DNA of 64,000 bases from Burkholderiales bacterium (GTDB lineage Bacteria; Pseudomonadota; Gammaproteobacteria; Burkholderiales; SG8-41), in NCBI GenBank assembly GCA_020854035.1, contig JADZGE010000019.1, positions 120,938 to 184,937 of the forward strand, given 5' to 3'. Under the pieces are notes generated by a model. It saw only the letters and a list, made by a program, of their open reading frames with translations, did no database searches and was not told the DNA's origin. A program made the position numbers and the translations under genes. Shown piece by piece: positions 24,939 to 34,692 of the stretch (position 1 is its first letter; each line of letters opens with the position of its first letter).

Positions 24939-25577
24939 ATGACCGCCTCCGACCCGACCGCATTGCGGCGCACCGCGGCAGGTTACGACCGCGACGCCAT
25001 TGCCTGCCGGCTTCGGCGGCCCGCCACTTGCGGTGCGGCGGCCGACCCGCCGCTTGCCGGGGAACCGGAGGCCCGCATTACCGCCGCCGCGGTCCTCATT
25101 CCGCTCGTCGGACGGGAAGAGAGCATACAGATCCTGCTTACCCAGCGCACCGAGCACCTCGAAGCGCATGCGGGGCAGATCTGCTTTCCCGGCGGGCGCG
25201 TCGAGCCGGGCGACGCGAGCCGCGAAGATACCGCGCTGCGCGAAACCGAGGAGGAGATCGGCCTCGAACGCTCCCGCGTGTCGCCGCTCGGGCGCCTTCC
25301 CGACCACGAGATGCCGTCGGGTTTTCGCATCACGCCGGTGGTGGGATGGATCGAACCGCCGTTCGCGCTGAAGCTCGACCCATTCGAGGTCGCCGGCGCG
25401 TTCGAAGTTCCGCTCGGGCATTTTCTCGACGAGCGCAGCTTCCAGCGGCGCGAGTACGACTTCCGCGGCCGGCACCGGCACTATCTCGCCGTTCCCTACG
25501 GGGGCCGCTACATCTGGGGCGCGACGGCGGCGATGCTCTACAGTCTGTGTTGCGCGCTCCGGGACGGAGGGCGATAA
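24939..25577 (+). CDS. Nudix hydrolase, CoA pyrophosphatase type (NudL/YeaB)
   Basis: A 212-residue protein with a complete Nudix box from about residue 85 (GGRVEPGDASREDTALRE, then TEEEIGL). The preceding TQRTEHLEAHAGQICFPGG is the UPF0035/CoA-type signature of enzymes cutting CoA to 4'-phosphopantetheine and ADP. Ends convergently with nothing; the patatin gene follows on the same strand about 97 bases later. Confidence 0.88.
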   Translation: MTASDPTALRRTAAGYDRDAIACRLRRPATCGAAADPPLAGEPEARITAAAVLIPLVGREESIQILLTQRTEHLEAHAGQICFPGGRVEPGDASREDTALRETEEEIGLERSRVSPLGRLPDHEMPSGFRITPVVGWIEPPFALKLDPFEVAGAFEVPLGHFLDERSFQRREYDFRGRHRHYLAVPYGGRYIWGATAAMLYSLCCALRDGGR

Positions 25578-25674
25578 CCGGCAGTCCCCGGGCAGGGACC
25601 GGAGGCGGGGGGCGAGCGCCCGCACCACGATACGCCGGCTCTTGCCGGAGGGGCGCAAGGGGAGATCGCAGGCG

Positions 25675-26832
25675 ATGGGGGAGGCCGGCCGACCCAAGGT
25701 GGGTATCATTCTGACCGGGGGCGGCGCGCGCGCCGCCTACCAGGTCGGCGTGCTGCGCGCCCTCGCGGAGTTCATCCCGCCCGCCATCAGCACGCCCTTT
25801 CCCATCATCTGCGGCACCTCCGCGGGCGCCATCAACGCCGCGGTGATGGCGGTCGACGCGTCGAGTTTCCGCCGCGGCGTGCGCCGGCTCATGACGGTGT
25901 GGAAGAACTTCCACGTCGCGCACGTGTACAGGGCCGATCCCCGCGGCGCGCTCTCGAACAGCGCGCGCTGGGTCCTCGCGGTGCTCTCCGGCGGGGTTTC
26001 GACCGCCCGGCCGGTGTCGCTGCTCGACAACGCTCCGCTGCGCGCGCTGCTCGAGCGCTACCTCGACTTCGGCGGCATCCGGCGCGCGATCGACCGCGGC
26101 GACCTCACTGCTTTCAGCGTGACCTGCTCGGGTTACACCTCGGGCCAGTCGGTCACCTTCTACCAGGGTCGCGAAGAGCTGCAGCCGTGGCACCGGGCGC
26201 GCCGCATCGGCGTGCCCATGCCGATCACCATCGACCACCTGCTCGCCTCCGCGGCGCTGCCGTTCATCTTCCCGCCGGTGCACATCAACCGCGAGTACTT
26301 CGGCGACGGTTCCATGCGCCAGATCGCGCCCGTCAGCCCCGCGCTGCACCTCGGCGCCGACCGGCTCTTCGTCATCGGCGTCGGGCGGCAGCTCGAGCAG
26401 CGGGCGAACCGGGTCAGGGTCGACTCGCATCCGTCGCTCGCGCAGATCGCGGGGCACGCGCTGAACAGCATCTTTCTCGACAGTCTCGAAGTCGACCTGG
26501 AGCGCCTGCAGCGCATCAACCGCACTCTCGAGATGATTCCCGGCGACATCCTCGAGAAGACCCGTTACCCGCTGCACCGGGTGGACTTCCGGGTGCTCAC
26601 CCCGAGCCAGGAGCTGGAGCCGATTGCGCTCGCCTTCCGGGACGAACTGCCGCGCACCATCCGGATGCTGCTCGACACGGTGGGCGCCATGCGCAGCGGC
26701 GGCGCCGTGCTCCTGTCCTACCTGCTTTTCGAAAGATCGTACTGCCGCGCGCTGATCCAGCTCGGATTCAACGACACGATGGCGCGCAAGGACGATCTCG
26801 CGGCCTTTCTCGGCTGGAACATGGCCACCTGA
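25675..26832 (+). CDS. Patatin-like phospholipase
   Basis: A 385-residue patatin-fold serine hydrolase. The oxyanion stretch LTGGGARAAYQVGVLRAL is followed by the nucleophile motif GTSAG (about S49) and the dyad Asp in GDGS (about D211), where many relatives have DGG or DGA. Likely a cytosolic or membrane-associated lipid acyl hydrolase. The ATG at 25675 was chosen over an upstream TTG at 25642, because GGAG-rich sequence precedes it. Substrate unknown. Confidence 0.87.
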   Translation: MGEAGRPKVGIILTGGGARAAYQVGVLRALAEFIPPAISTPFPIICGTSAGAINAAVMAVDASSFRRGVRRLMTVWKNFHVAHVYRADPRGALSNSARWVLAVLSGGVSTARPVSLLDNAPLRALLERYLDFGGIRRAIDRGDLTAFSVTCSGYTSGQSVTFYQGREELQPWHRARRIGVPMPITIDHLLASAALPFIFPPVHINREYFGDGSMRQIAPVSPALHLGADRLFVIGVGRQLEQRANRVRVDSHPSLAQIAGHALNSIFLDSLEVDLERLQRINRTLEMIPGDILEKTRYPLHRVDFRVLTPSQELEPIALAFRDELPRTIRMLLDTVGAMRSGGAVLLSYLLFERSYCRALIQLGFNDTMARKDDLAAFLGWNMAT

Positions 26833-26958
26833 CGGCCCCGGCTGGTGCGCCGGTGCCTTGCGTTGGGCCCGCCCGTGTGGTTAGGATTGTCCGAACCCGG
26901 GCCACCGGGGCCATCGCGCCGCCGCCGGAAGCGGCGCGCTACCGAAGAGCGGTATTCC

Positions 26959-27468
26959 ATGAGTCGGGCATTCGTCAAGGACAGCGACGACGACCTCGCG
27001 GCGGGCGAACTGCCGGAGCGCCCGCTGCCCGCGCACGCGAACTATGTCACGCCGCGCGGCCTCGCCGGGCTGCAGGCGCGCGTGCGCGAGTTGAATCACG
27101 AGCACGAGCGGCTCGCGCCGCTTTCCCGGGATGACTCCGCCGCCAAGCAGCAGCTGCGCGTGGTCGAGCGGGACCTGCGGTACTTCAACGCGCAGCTCGA
27201 GCGGGCGGCGCTCGTCGATCTCACCGGGCAGCCGCGCGACGAGGTGCATTTCGGCGCCGAGGTCGAAATTCGCGACGAGGAGGGGCGCTCGCATCGGTTC
27301 GCCCTCGTCGGCGACGACGAGGCCGACGTGGCCGCGGGCCGGATCAGTTGGGCATCACCCCTCGCGCGGGCGATGATCGGGGCGCGCACGGGAGATACCG
27401 TGGTGTGGCGGCGCCCGGCCGGGGACGCCGAGGTCGAAATCGTCCGGATCAGCTACCCGGAGGCGTGA
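26959..27468 (+). CDS. GreA/GreB-type transcription elongation factor homologue
   Basis: A 169-residue protein with a GreA/B plan: an N-terminal coiled-coil section (about 35-85, VRELNHEHERLAPL...) and a C-terminal FKBP-like domain (about 90-165, VHFGAEVEIRDEEGR...). Gre factors rescue backtracked RNA polymerase by stimulating cleavage; the tip acidic residues cannot be assigned confidently, so it may be a Gre-fold regulator and not a true cleavage factor. The ATG at 26959 begins the homologous part. Confidence 0.8.
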   Translation: MSRAFVKDSDDDLAAGELPERPLPAHANYVTPRGLAGLQARVRELNHEHERLAPLSRDDSAAKQQLRVVERDLRYFNAQLERAALVDLTGQPRDEVHFGAEVEIRDEEGRSHRFALVGDDEADVAAGRISWASPLARAMIGARTGDTVVWRRPAGDAEVEIVRISYPEA

Positions 27469-27566
27469 TCCATGATTCGTGAACCGGCGAACCGCGCCGC
27501 GCGGGCGGCGGACGCCACGACGAGGACCACCGGCGGGAGCCGGCTCGGGGCCGCCGGCGCGACTGC

Positions 27567-28481
27567 ATGAAGTTCCTCGCGCTGCTTGCCGCCCTGCTGC
27601 TGGAGCAGGTGCGGCCGCTGCGCCGCGGAAACCGCCTCTACCAGTGGTACGAGCGCTGGGCGGCCGGGCTCGAGGAGCGCTTCGACGGGGGCGAGTACCG
27701 GCACGGACTGATCGCCTGGCTCCTTGCGGCGGGGCCGCTCGTGCTCGTCACGCTCGCCCTCTCGCACGCGCTCCACGGCGCGGCGTCGGGCCTCGGCTGG
27801 GCGTGGAGTCTCGCCGTGCTCTACCTCACGATGGGTTTCCGGCGGTTCAGCCACTACTTCACGGAGATCCTGCGCGCCGCGGGCAGGGATGATCTCGGCG
27901 CCGCCCGCGACGCGCTGGGAGAATGGCGCGGCGAGTCGGCGGCCGAGTTTGGCGCGACCGAGGTCGCGCGCGTCGCCATAGAGCAGGCGCTGCTCGCCTC
28001 GCACCGGTGCGTATTCGGCACCGTCGCGTGGTTCATCGTTCTCGGACCGGCGGGCGCGGTACTCTACCGCGCATCCGAGCTGCTGGCGGCGAAATGGGGA
28101 GCCGGCGCGGGCGGGGGCGAGTTCGCGCGCTTCGCGACCCGCTGCTTCTTCTGGCTCGACTGGGTCCCCGCGCGGTTGACCGCGCTCACCTTCGCCGTCG
28201 TCGGCAACTTCGAGGACGCCGTCTACTGCTGGCGCGGCCAGGCGGTGTCGTGGGCGACGCGCACGCAGGGCGTCATACTCGCGGCGGGCGCGGGCGCGCT
28301 CGGCGTGCGGCTCGGCGATCCCCTGCGCCACGCGGGCGGCGTGCAGTTCCGGCCCGAGCTCGGCACCGGGAACGACCCGGACGCAGCCGCGATGGAGAGC
28401 ACCGTGCGCCTCATCTGGCGCTCGCTGGTGCTGTGGATGTTCCTCGTCTTCATCGTGAGCCTCGCCCACGCGCTGGGATAG
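27567..28481 (+). CDS. CobD/CbiB-family membrane protein (AmpE-like)
   Basis: A 304-residue integral membrane protein with four or five helices; segments such as AVLYLTMGFRRFSHYFTEI and CFFWLDWVPARLTALTFAVVG match the CobD/CbiB fold. No other cobalamin genes are near, and betaproteobacterial members of this kind are not thought to make cobinamide, so AmpE-like or unknown function is more likely. Convergent with the pterin dehydratase gene 22 bases away. Confidence 0.82.
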   Translation: MKFLALLAALLLEQVRPLRRGNRLYQWYERWAAGLEERFDGGEYRHGLIAWLLAAGPLVLVTLALSHALHGAASGLGWAWSLAVLYLTMGFRRFSHYFTEILRAAGRDDLGAARDALGEWRGESAAEFGATEVARVAIEQALLASHRCVFGTVAWFIVLGPAGAVLYRASELLAAKWGAGAGGGEFARFATRCFFWLDWVPARLTALTFAVVGNFEDAVYCWRGQAVSWATRTQGVILAAGAGALGVRLGDPLRHAGGVQFRPELGTGNDPDAAAMESTVRLIWRSLVLWMFLVFIVSLAHALG

Positions 28482-28503
28482 CAAACGGCCAGAGCCGCGC
28501 GGT

Positions 28504-28842
28504 TCACAAAGCGAACAACGCGTCGAGTTTCGCCGCGCAGATGAAGTCGTTCTCCGAGAGCCCCCCGATCGCGTGGGTGACGTACTCGACCCGGCACTCA
28601 TTGTATCCGAGCGTGATGTCGGGATGGTGGTTTTCGCGGTGCGAAAGCCACGCCGCGGCGTTGACGAAAGCGACCGCCTGGTAGTGATCGGCGAAGGAGT
28701 AGGTCTTCACGATCCGGCCGCCCGCGTACTGCCAGCCGGGGATCTGCTTCAGCAGCCGCTCGATCTCGCCGCCTTTCAGCGGCGAGACTCCGCCTTCGCA
28801 GGGCAGGCATTTCTTCGCTGCGAGTCCCGGTGTGTCGGGCAT
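28504..28842 (-). CDS. phhB: 4a-hydroxytetrahydrobiopterin dehydratase
   Basis: A 112-residue pterin-4a-carbinolamine dehydratase; relatives recycle the cofactor of phenylalanine hydroxylase or act as molybdopterin-related accessory proteins. The signature WLSHRENHHPDITLGYNECR is intact, with the catalytic His pair. No phhA is seen in the window. The ATG at 28842 begins the family; the short upstream extension runs through a GGGTGATC tandem repeat. Confidence 0.9.
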   Translation of the reverse strand: MPDTPGLAAKKCLPCEGGVSPLKGGEIERLLKQIPGWQYAGGRIVKTYSFADHYQAVAFVNAAAWLSHRENHHPDITLGYNECRVEYVTHAIGGLSENDFICAAKLDALFAL

Positions 28843-28857
28843 ATCCGCCTCGCGTCT

Positions 28858-28879
28858 GGGTGATCGGGTGATCGGGTGG
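28858..28879. repeat. Short tandem repeat GGGTGATC
   Basis: Two complete and one partial copy of GGGTGATC lie between phhB and the Ste24-like protease gene. Nothing shows a function; it is a low-complexity spacer like several others in this window. Confidence 0.7.
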
Positions 28880-28920
28880 CCGTCCGGATCGACCATCCGG
28901 CGGCGCGCTGGTCGATTGAA

Positions 28921-30159
28921 TCACGCGCTCTTCAGGCGGGCAATCCGCGTGAGCGCGGGCGGGTGGGAGTCGTAGAACGCGGAGTGCAGGGGATCGGGCG
29001 TGAGGGTCGCCGCGTTGTCCTTGTAGAGCTTGATGAGCGCCGAGACGAGATCGCCCGCGGAGGCGTTGCGCGCGGCGTAGGCGTCGGCCTCGAACTCGTG
29101 CTTGCGGGAATACATGGCGCCGAGAGGCTGCAGCAGGAAGGTGAACTGCGGCACCACGAGGAAGAAGAGGATGAGTGCCATGCCGGCCGCAGGGGTCGCG
29201 ACGTTGAGGCCGCGGTAGAACCACGCCTCCTGCATGACGTGGCCGAGCACCCACAGGAAGGCGAGGCTCGCGAGAAACACCCAGAGCATGCGCTTCGCCA
29301 CGTGGCGCAGGCGGAAATGCCCCAGCTCGTGCGCGAGCACGGCCTCCACCTCGCCGGGATCCAGCCGGGCGAGCAGGGTGTCGAAGAACACGATGCGCTT
29401 CGCCGCGCCGAATCCCGTGAAATAGGCGTTGCCGTGGGCACTGCGCCGCGAGCCGTCCATGACGAAGAGGCCCTTCGTCCGGAAGCCGCACCGCGCGAGC
29501 AGCCGCTCGACGCGCTGCGCGAGCACACGGTCCTGCAGCGGCGAGAAGCGGTTGAAGAGGGGCGCGATCCAGGCCGGGTAGATCGCGAGCACCAGCAGGT
29601 TGAAGAGTACCCAGAGTGCCCACGCGTAGAGCCACCAGTGCGCGCCCGCGCGCTCCATCAGCCACAGGATGGCCGCGAGGAGCGGGAGGCCGAGCGCCGT
29701 CGCGACGAGCGCGCCCTTCGCGAGGTCCGCGAAATAGAGCGCGAGCGTCATCTTGTTGAAGCCGAAGCGCTCCTCGATCACGAACACACGGTAGAGTCCG
29801 AACGGGAGGTCGAGCGCGCTCATGACCGCCACGGTGAGCGCGACCAGCACGATGCCGTGGAAGACACCGCCGCCGGCGACCGAGCCCGCCACGCCGTCGA
29901 GCAGGCGCAGGCCGCCGCCGAAGGTGAGCGCGATCACCACCGCCGCGTCCGTGACGATGCCGACCGTGGCGAAACGCGTCTTCGCGACCGTGTAATCGGC
30001 CGCCTTGCGGTGAGCGTCGAGGGTCACCTCCGCGGCGAACGCATCCGGCACCCGGTCGCTGCGCGCGCGCACGTACCCCATGTGCCGGACGGCCAGCCAG
30101 AGCCGCGTCGCGGTTGCCGCTGCGAGCGCGGCGAGGAAAACGCCGCCGAAAATGTTCAT
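28921..30159 (-). CDS. Membrane M48 metalloprotease (Ste24/CAAX-protease type)
   Basis: A 412-residue inner-membrane protease with about seven helices. The zinc motif HELGH is at about residues 277-281, followed by FRLRHVAKR; the third ligand is in the KHEFEADAYA segment. Ste24-type enzymes cut CAAX proteins in eukaryotes; bacterial members have unclear substrates. The ATG at 30159 begins a hydrophobic helix (IFGGVFLAALAAATATRLW). It is divergent from orn, with 49 bases between. Confidence 0.9.
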   Translation of the reverse strand: MNIFGGVFLAALAAATATRLWLAVRHMGYVRARSDRVPDAFAAEVTLDAHRKAADYTVAKTRFATVGIVTDAAVVIALTFGGGLRLLDGVAGSVAGGGVFHGIVLVALTVAVMSALDLPFGLYRVFVIEERFGFNKMTLALYFADLAKGALVATALGLPLLAAILWLMERAGAHWWLYAWALWVLFNLLVLAIYPAWIAPLFNRFSPLQDRVLAQRVERLLARCGFRTKGLFVMDGSRRSAHGNAYFTGFGAAKRIVFFDTLLARLDPGEVEAVLAHELGHFRLRHVAKRMLWVFLASLAFLWVLGHVMQEAWFYRGLNVATPAAGMALILFFLVVPQFTFLLQPLGAMYSRKHEFEADAYAARNASAGDLVSALIKLYKDNAATLTPDPLHSAFYDSHPPALTRIARLKSA

Positions 30160-30208
30160 CCCGCGGGGGCCGGCTGACAAATCATTGAAAACTGTGACAA
30201 AATAAATT

Positions 30209-30754
30209 ATGGCACAGGACTCCAGCAACCTCATCTGGATCGACCTCGAAATGAGCGGACTCGATCCGGAAGCCGAGCGGATCCTCGAAGTGGCGCTGGT
30301 GGTGACCGATACGCAGCTCAATACGGTCGCCGAATCCCCGGTGCTGGTAGTGCACCAGGACCAGGCGCTGCTCGACAGGATGGACCCGTGGAACAAGTCC
30401 ACCCATGCAAAATCGGGCCTGATAGGCCGGGTCGCGGCCTCGATCCTTGCCGAGGCGCAGGTCGAGGAACGGATGCTCGCCTTTCTCGCGCCCTACGTGC
30501 CGCCGGGAACATCGCCCATGTGCGGCAACTCCGTGCACCAGGACCGCCGCTTCCTGTCGCGCTACATGCCGCGGCTCGAGGCGTATTTTCTCTATCGCAA
30601 TCTCGATGTGAGCACGCTGAAGGAGCTCGCGCGGCGCTGGAAGCCGGAGATCATGGCGACACTCACGAAAGAGGGACGGCACGAGGCGCTCGCCGACATC
30701 CACGACTCGATCGCCGAGTTGAAGCACTACCGCACGCATTTCCTGAAGCTTTGA
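30209..30754 (+). CDS. orn: Oligoribonuclease
   Basis: A 181-residue DEDDh 3'-5' exonuclease that degrades two-to-five-base RNA, including pGpG in cyclic-di-GMP turnover. Active-site residues D12 and E14 ([10 protein letters not shown]), the Asp in [12 protein letters not shown] and the HxxxD of [11 protein letters not shown] are present. Upstream sequence (30180-30208) is AT-rich, as expected for a promoter. The DUF6494 gene is convergent. Confidence 0.95.
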   Translation: MAQDSSNLIWIDLEMSGLDPEAERILEVALVVTDTQLNTVAESPVLVVHQDQALLDRMDPWNKSTHAKSGLIGRVAASILAEAQVEERMLAFLAPYVPPGTSPMCGNSVHQDRRFLSRYMPRLEAYFLYRNLDVSTLKELARRWKPEIMATLTKEGRHEALADIHDSIAELKHYRTHFLKL

Positions 30755-30853
30755 ACGCCGGCGCCATCGGCCGGCGGTGAACGCGCCGCCGGCGGCGGGC
30801 GCGAACTCCCGCGACCGCGGCGGCGGCCCGGGGCCATCGCCGCTCGCCGCCCG

Positions 30854-31060
30854 TCATTCCAGCCGGATCTCGCCGTCGAACTTCACGTCGATGGCGAGTC
30901 TCCCCACCGTTAAGGTCATCGCCGCGGGAAACGACTCGTCGCCCTTCAACTTCCCCTCCGCGATGGCCTTCCGCACCGCCTTCTCGATCGCGAGCTGGGA
31001 ATTCACGCCCACGGTCTTCAGGAACTTGCGGATGCTCATGTTGAGTGCTTCGTCGTTCAT
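30854..31060 (-). CDS. Small DUF6494-type protein
   Basis: A 68-residue protein (MNDEALNMSIRKFLKTVGVN) with a helical N-terminus and a beta-rich end (AMTLTVGRLAIDVKFDGEI). It matches my memory of the small family DUF6494; no function is known. A GGAGCGATCC sequence precedes the ATG. pgi lies just upstream on the same strand, 66 bases away. Confidence 0.72.
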   Translation of the reverse strand: MNDEALNMSIRKFLKTVGVNSQLAIEKAVRKAIAEGKLKGDESFPAAMTLTVGRLAIDVKFDGEIRLE

Positions 31061-31126
31061 GGATCGCTCCTTCGAAGTGAAGGCCCGTGGCCCCGGTGCG
31101 CCCGGGAAACAGCCAGGACCCGGGTC

Positions 31127-32764
31127 CTACCGGTGTGCCTTGAAGTGGTTGATGAGCCCGTTCGTGGACGCATCGTGCATCGTGGCCGGGGCGCTCGTCG
31201 TCAACTGCGGCAGGATGCGGTTCGCGAGCGTCTTGCCGAGCTCGACGCCCCACTGGTCGAACGCGTTGATGCCCCAGATCACGCTCTGGACGTAGACCTT
31301 GTGCTCGTAGAGCGCGAGCAGCATGCCGAGCCGGTGCGGGTCGAGCCTGGGGAGCACGATCGAGGTGGTGGGGCGATTGCCCGGGAACGCGCGGTGCGGC
31401 GCGAGGCGCTCCGCCTCGGCCGGGGCCACGCCCCGCGCCAGCATCTCTTCCAGGGCTTCCTCGCGCGATTTCCCGCGCATGAGCGCCTCGGTCTGCGCGA
31501 AAAAGTTCGACATCAGCATTTCGTGGTGCGCGCCGAGCGCGTTGTGGCTGCGGCAGCAGCCGATGAAGTCGGCCGGCACGAGCTGCGTGCCCTGGTGCAG
31601 CAACTGGAAAAACGCGTGCTGGCCGTTCGTGCCCGGCGCGCCCCAGACGACCGGCGCGGTCGCGCAGTCCACGTCGCCGCCCTCGCGCGTCACCCGCTTG
31701 CCGTTGCTCTCCATCTCGAGCTGCTGCAGGTAGGCGGGAAGCAGCTGCAGGGACTGGTCGTAAGGCAGCACCGCGTGGGTGCGGGCGCCGAGGAAATCGG
31801 TGTTCCACACCCCGATCAGCCCGAGCAGCACGGGGAGATTGCGTTCGAGCGGCGCGCCGGCGAAGTGCTCGTCCATCACGCGAGCGCCCTCGCGCAGGGC
31901 ATCGAAGTGATCCATGCCGATCGCGATGGCGGCGGCGAGGCCAACGGCCGACCACACCGAATAGCGGCCTCCCACCCAGTCGCCGAACCCGAACACCCGC
32001 TCGGCGTCGACGCCGAACTCGCGGGCGGCCGCGAGATTCGCCGTCACCGCCGCGAAATGACGGGCGGGCGAAGCGCCGCCGGGTAATCTCGCCGAAAGCC
32101 ATTCGCGCGCGGTGCGGGCATTGGCGAGCGTCTCGAGCGTGGTGAAGGTCTTCGACGCGATCACGAACAGGGTGGAGCCCGCCTCGAGGTTCGCGAGCAC
32201 CCGTGCGATCTGGGTGCCGTCGACGTTCGAGACGAAGTGTGCCCGCAACCGGGGGGTGCAGTACGGGGCGAGCGCGTCCGCGACCAGCGCCGGCCCGAGG
32301 TCGGAGCCGCCGATGCCGATGTTCACGATGTCGGTGTAGCGGTGGCCGCCCGAGCCCGTGAGCGAGCCGCCGCGCGCGCCCTCGCAGAAGACGCGCATTC
32401 TCGCGAACGTCCGCGCCGCCTCGGCGGCGACGTCCACGCCGTCGAGGAGCACCGGCCCTCTCGCGCGGAGCGCGACGTGCAGAGCGGCGCGCTTCTCCGT
32501 CGAATTGATCCGCTCGCCGGCGAACATGCGCCCGATCCATCCCGGCAGGTCGCGGCTGTGCGCGAGTTCCAGCAGCAGGCGCAGCGTCTCGCCGGTCACG
32601 AGCTGCTTGGAATAATCGACGAACAGGCCGTCGATCCCGAGGGAAAAGCGATCGAAGCGCGCCGGGTCGTTCGCGAAGGCGGCGCGCAAGCTCATCGCCT
32701 CGATCGCGCGCCGGTGCGCCTCGAGCGCCCGCCAGGCGGGGGATTGCGTCAGAGACAGGCTCAT
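31127..32764 (-). CDS. pgi: Glucose-6-phosphate isomerase
   Basis: A 545-residue enzyme interconverting glucose-6-phosphate and fructose-6-phosphate. Both family signatures are present: DWVGGRYSVWSAVGLAAAI and GINAFDQWGVELGKTLA; the active-site Glu lies in NGKRVT...APGTNGQHAFFQ region. The ATG at 32764 was chosen at the start of homology (MSLSLTQSPAWRALEAHRRA). A TACAAT-like -10 on the minus strand at 32835-32840 may drive it. Confidence 0.94.
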   Translation of the reverse strand: MSLSLTQSPAWRALEAHRRAIEAMSLRAAFANDPARFDRFSLGIDGLFVDYSKQLVTGETLRLLLELAHSRDLPGWIGRMFAGERINSTEKRAALHVALRARGPVLLDGVDVAAEAARTFARMRVFCEGARGGSLTGSGGHRYTDIVNIGIGGSDLGPALVADALAPYCTPRLRAHFVSNVDGTQIARVLANLEAGSTLFVIASKTFTTLETLANARTAREWLSARLPGGASPARHFAAVTANLAAAREFGVDAERVFGFGDWVGGRYSVWSAVGLAAAIAIGMDHFDALREGARVMDEHFAGAPLERNLPVLLGLIGVWNTDFLGARTHAVLPYDQSLQLLPAYLQQLEMESNGKRVTREGGDVDCATAPVVWGAPGTNGQHAFFQLLHQGTQLVPADFIGCCRSHNALGAHHEMLMSNFFAQTEALMRGKSREEALEEMLARGVAPAEAERLAPHRAFPGNRPTTSIVLPRLDPHRLGMLLALYEHKVYVQSVIWGINAFDQWGVELGKTLANRILPQLTTSAPATMHDASTNGLINHFKAHR

Positions 32765-32924
32765 GCCGGAATCACGATGGAGTCGCCCGGCCGCCGCGGG
32801 CACGGCGCGGGCGCGTTGTCGGGGTCGATGCCGCATTGTAGCCGTTTCGCGCGAGCGGCGGCGCCGTGCCGCGCCCGCCGGGCGCCCGCTACAATGCGCG
32901 CAGTCACGTCACCCGCGCGGTGCG

Positions 32925-33656
32925 ATGGATACGGTTCTCGACGCGTTGAAGCGCGCGCTGCACGACCTGCCCACGCCGCGGGTACTGGCGGTGCTCGTCG
33001 CGCCGCCGCTTGCCGCGCTCGGCGCCTGGGCGGCGCTCGCCTGGTTCTACTCGGACGACTGGGCGAGATGGATCGCGGAGCGCATCGCCACGAGCGCCTG
33101 GCTCCAGTGGATCGGCGGCCTTGGCCTGTCGGGAATCTTCGTCTGGGCGAGCGGGATTGCCGCGCTCGCCGTGCTGCTGCCGGTCGTGTTCGTCGTCGCG
33201 GTGCTGGTGGCCGAGGCGATCGCGATGCCCGTCGTGGTGCCGTGGATCGCGTCGCGGCGGTTCGCGGGGCTCGAGGCGCGCAAGGGCGGCACCGTGGCGG
33301 GGAGCATCCTGAACGCTGCCATCGCCGTTCCCGTGTTCGTGCTGCTGTGGATCGTCACGCTGCCGCTCTGGTTCACGGGCGTGGGCGCGCTGGCGCTGCC
33401 GGCGCTCCTCTCGGCATGGTTGAACCAGCGGCTCTTTCGCTACGACGCGCTCGCCGATCACGCGAGCGCGGAGGAGTTCCGGCGGATCCTCGCCGGCGCC
33501 GGGGCGCGGCTCTATCTTCTCGGGCTGCTCCTCGCGCTGCTCTATTACGTTCCGATCGTGAACCTGGCGGCGCCGGTCGTCTCGGCGCTCGCGTTCACGC
33601 ATTTCTGTCTCGCCGAGCTCGATCGCCTGCGGCGGGAGGAAACGCGCGGCGTCTGA
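32925..33656 (+). CDS. EI24-domain (CysZ-like) membrane protein
   Basis: A 243-residue protein with about five hydrophobic segments, including GIAALAVLLPVVFVVAVLVA and TVAGSILNAAIAVPVFVLLW, and a C-terminal ALAFTHFCLAELDRLRR, matching the EI24/CysZ superfamily. CysZ transports sulfate; betaproteobacterial EI24 proteins have no proven role. TACAAT at 32890-32895, 30 bases before the ATG, is a likely -10 box. It ends 13 bases before the next gene. Confidence 0.8.
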   Translation: MDTVLDALKRALHDLPTPRVLAVLVAPPLAALGAWAALAWFYSDDWARWIAERIATSAWLQWIGGLGLSGIFVWASGIAALAVLLPVVFVVAVLVAEAIAMPVVVPWIASRRFAGLEARKGGTVAGSILNAAIAVPVFVLLWIVTLPLWFTGVGALALPALLSAWLNQRLFRYDALADHASAEEFRRILAGAGARLYLLGLLLALLYYVPIVNLAAPVVSALAFTHFCLAELDRLRREETRGV

Positions 33657-33669
33657 AGCGCGAACGGCC

Positions 33670-34692
33670 ATGGACGACCCGGTCGAGTATTTCTTCGGAA
33701 AGGAGTGGTCCGACGGGCTGCCGGTCGTGCCGCCCACCGCGGAGCGGCTTGCCGCGATGCTCGCCGGGACCGGGCGCGATCCGGACGAATCGATCGGCGA
33801 GGTGCCGCCGCTCATGTCTCCCGCGACGGTGCGCGATGTCGCGCTCCACGCGGTGATGGCGGGCTGCCGCCCGGAGCACCTGCCGGTCGTGATCGGCGCG
33901 CTGGAATGCCTTCTCGAGGAGCGCTTCAACCTCGTGCTCCTGCAGGCCACCACCAGCGCGGGCGCGCCGTTCGTGCTGGTGAACGGGCCCTACGCCCGCG
34001 CCGCGGGACTCTCCGGCGGCATGGGCTGCTTCGGCCCGGGGCACCGCGCGAACGCGACCATCGGCCGCGCCCTGCGCCTAGTCATGATGAATCTCGGCGG
34101 CGGCATTCCCGGCGTCACGGCGCTTTCGGGATTCGGCGGCCCGTGGCGCTACACCTATTGCATCGCGGAGAACGAGGAGGCGAGTCCGTGGCCGTCCTAC
34201 GCGCGCTCGCGCGGCTTCGGACCGGAGGATGATGTCGTGACCGCGGTGCCGCTGGAGGGCCCGGTGATGGTGTGGGACGACGTGAGCAGGACGCCCGAGC
34301 GGCTGACGGTGGCGATCGCCGACATGATGTCCGCGCTCGGGGGCGGCAACGTCTACCGGCAGGCCGACATGGCGGTAGTCCTCAGCCCGCAGCACGCGGA
34401 GATCTATGCGCGCGCGGGCATGTCCCGGCAGGACACGCACCGGATGCTCGTCGAGCGCGCCGGGCGCCGGCTCGGCGAGCTCCGGCGCGGGGGCATCTGG
34501 CGCGGCGCGTCCGGCGCGGCGCGCTGGCCGTTCGAGGTGCGTCTCGACGACGACGACGCGTTCGTTCCCGCCGTCGGCGATCCGGGTGACCTGCATCTCG
34601 TCGTCGCGGGCGGCACGGGCTCGCCGTCGAGCCTCGTGATGCACGGCATCACGGTGGCGAGCCGCGCGGTGAGCCGCGCTTACCTGCCGTAG
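33670..34692 (+). CDS. Unknown-function protein of the DGLPVVPPT type, partner of the UGSC gene
   Basis: A 340-residue soluble protein with no signal peptide. Recognisable conserved-looking blocks are EWSDGLPVVPPTAERL, MAGCRPEHLPVVIGALE, LLQATTSAGAPFVLVNGP, FGPGHRANATIGRALRL and YTYCIAENEEASPW; several Cys residues (in MAGC, GMGC, YTYC) could be redox-active or ligands. I cannot name an enzyme activity. From memory this family recurs beside UGSC-family genes, and it is followed here by one (gap 121 bases), so a shared function is likely. It abuts the EI24 gene, which may share its transcript. Confidence 0.72.
   Translation: MDDPVEYFFGKEWSDGLPVVPPTAERLAAMLAGTGRDPDESIGEVPPLMSPATVRDVALHAVMAGCRPEHLPVVIGALECLLEERFNLVLLQATTSAGAPFVLVNGPYARAAGLSGGMGCFGPGHRANATIGRALRLVMMNLGGGIPGVTALSGFGGPWRYTYCIAENEEASPWPSYARSRGFGPEDDVVTAVPLEGPVMVWDDVSRTPERLTVAIADMMSALGGGNVYRQADMAVVLSPQHAEIYARAGMSRQDTHRMLVERAGRRLGELRRGGIWRGASGAARWPFEVRLDDDDAFVPAVGDPGDLHLVVAGGTGSPSSLVMHGITVASRAVSRAYLP

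Noticed and set aside
28858..28879. A CRISPR-like array in the GGGTGATC repeat
   Set aside because: The units are 8 bases long without spacers; only two and a half copies.
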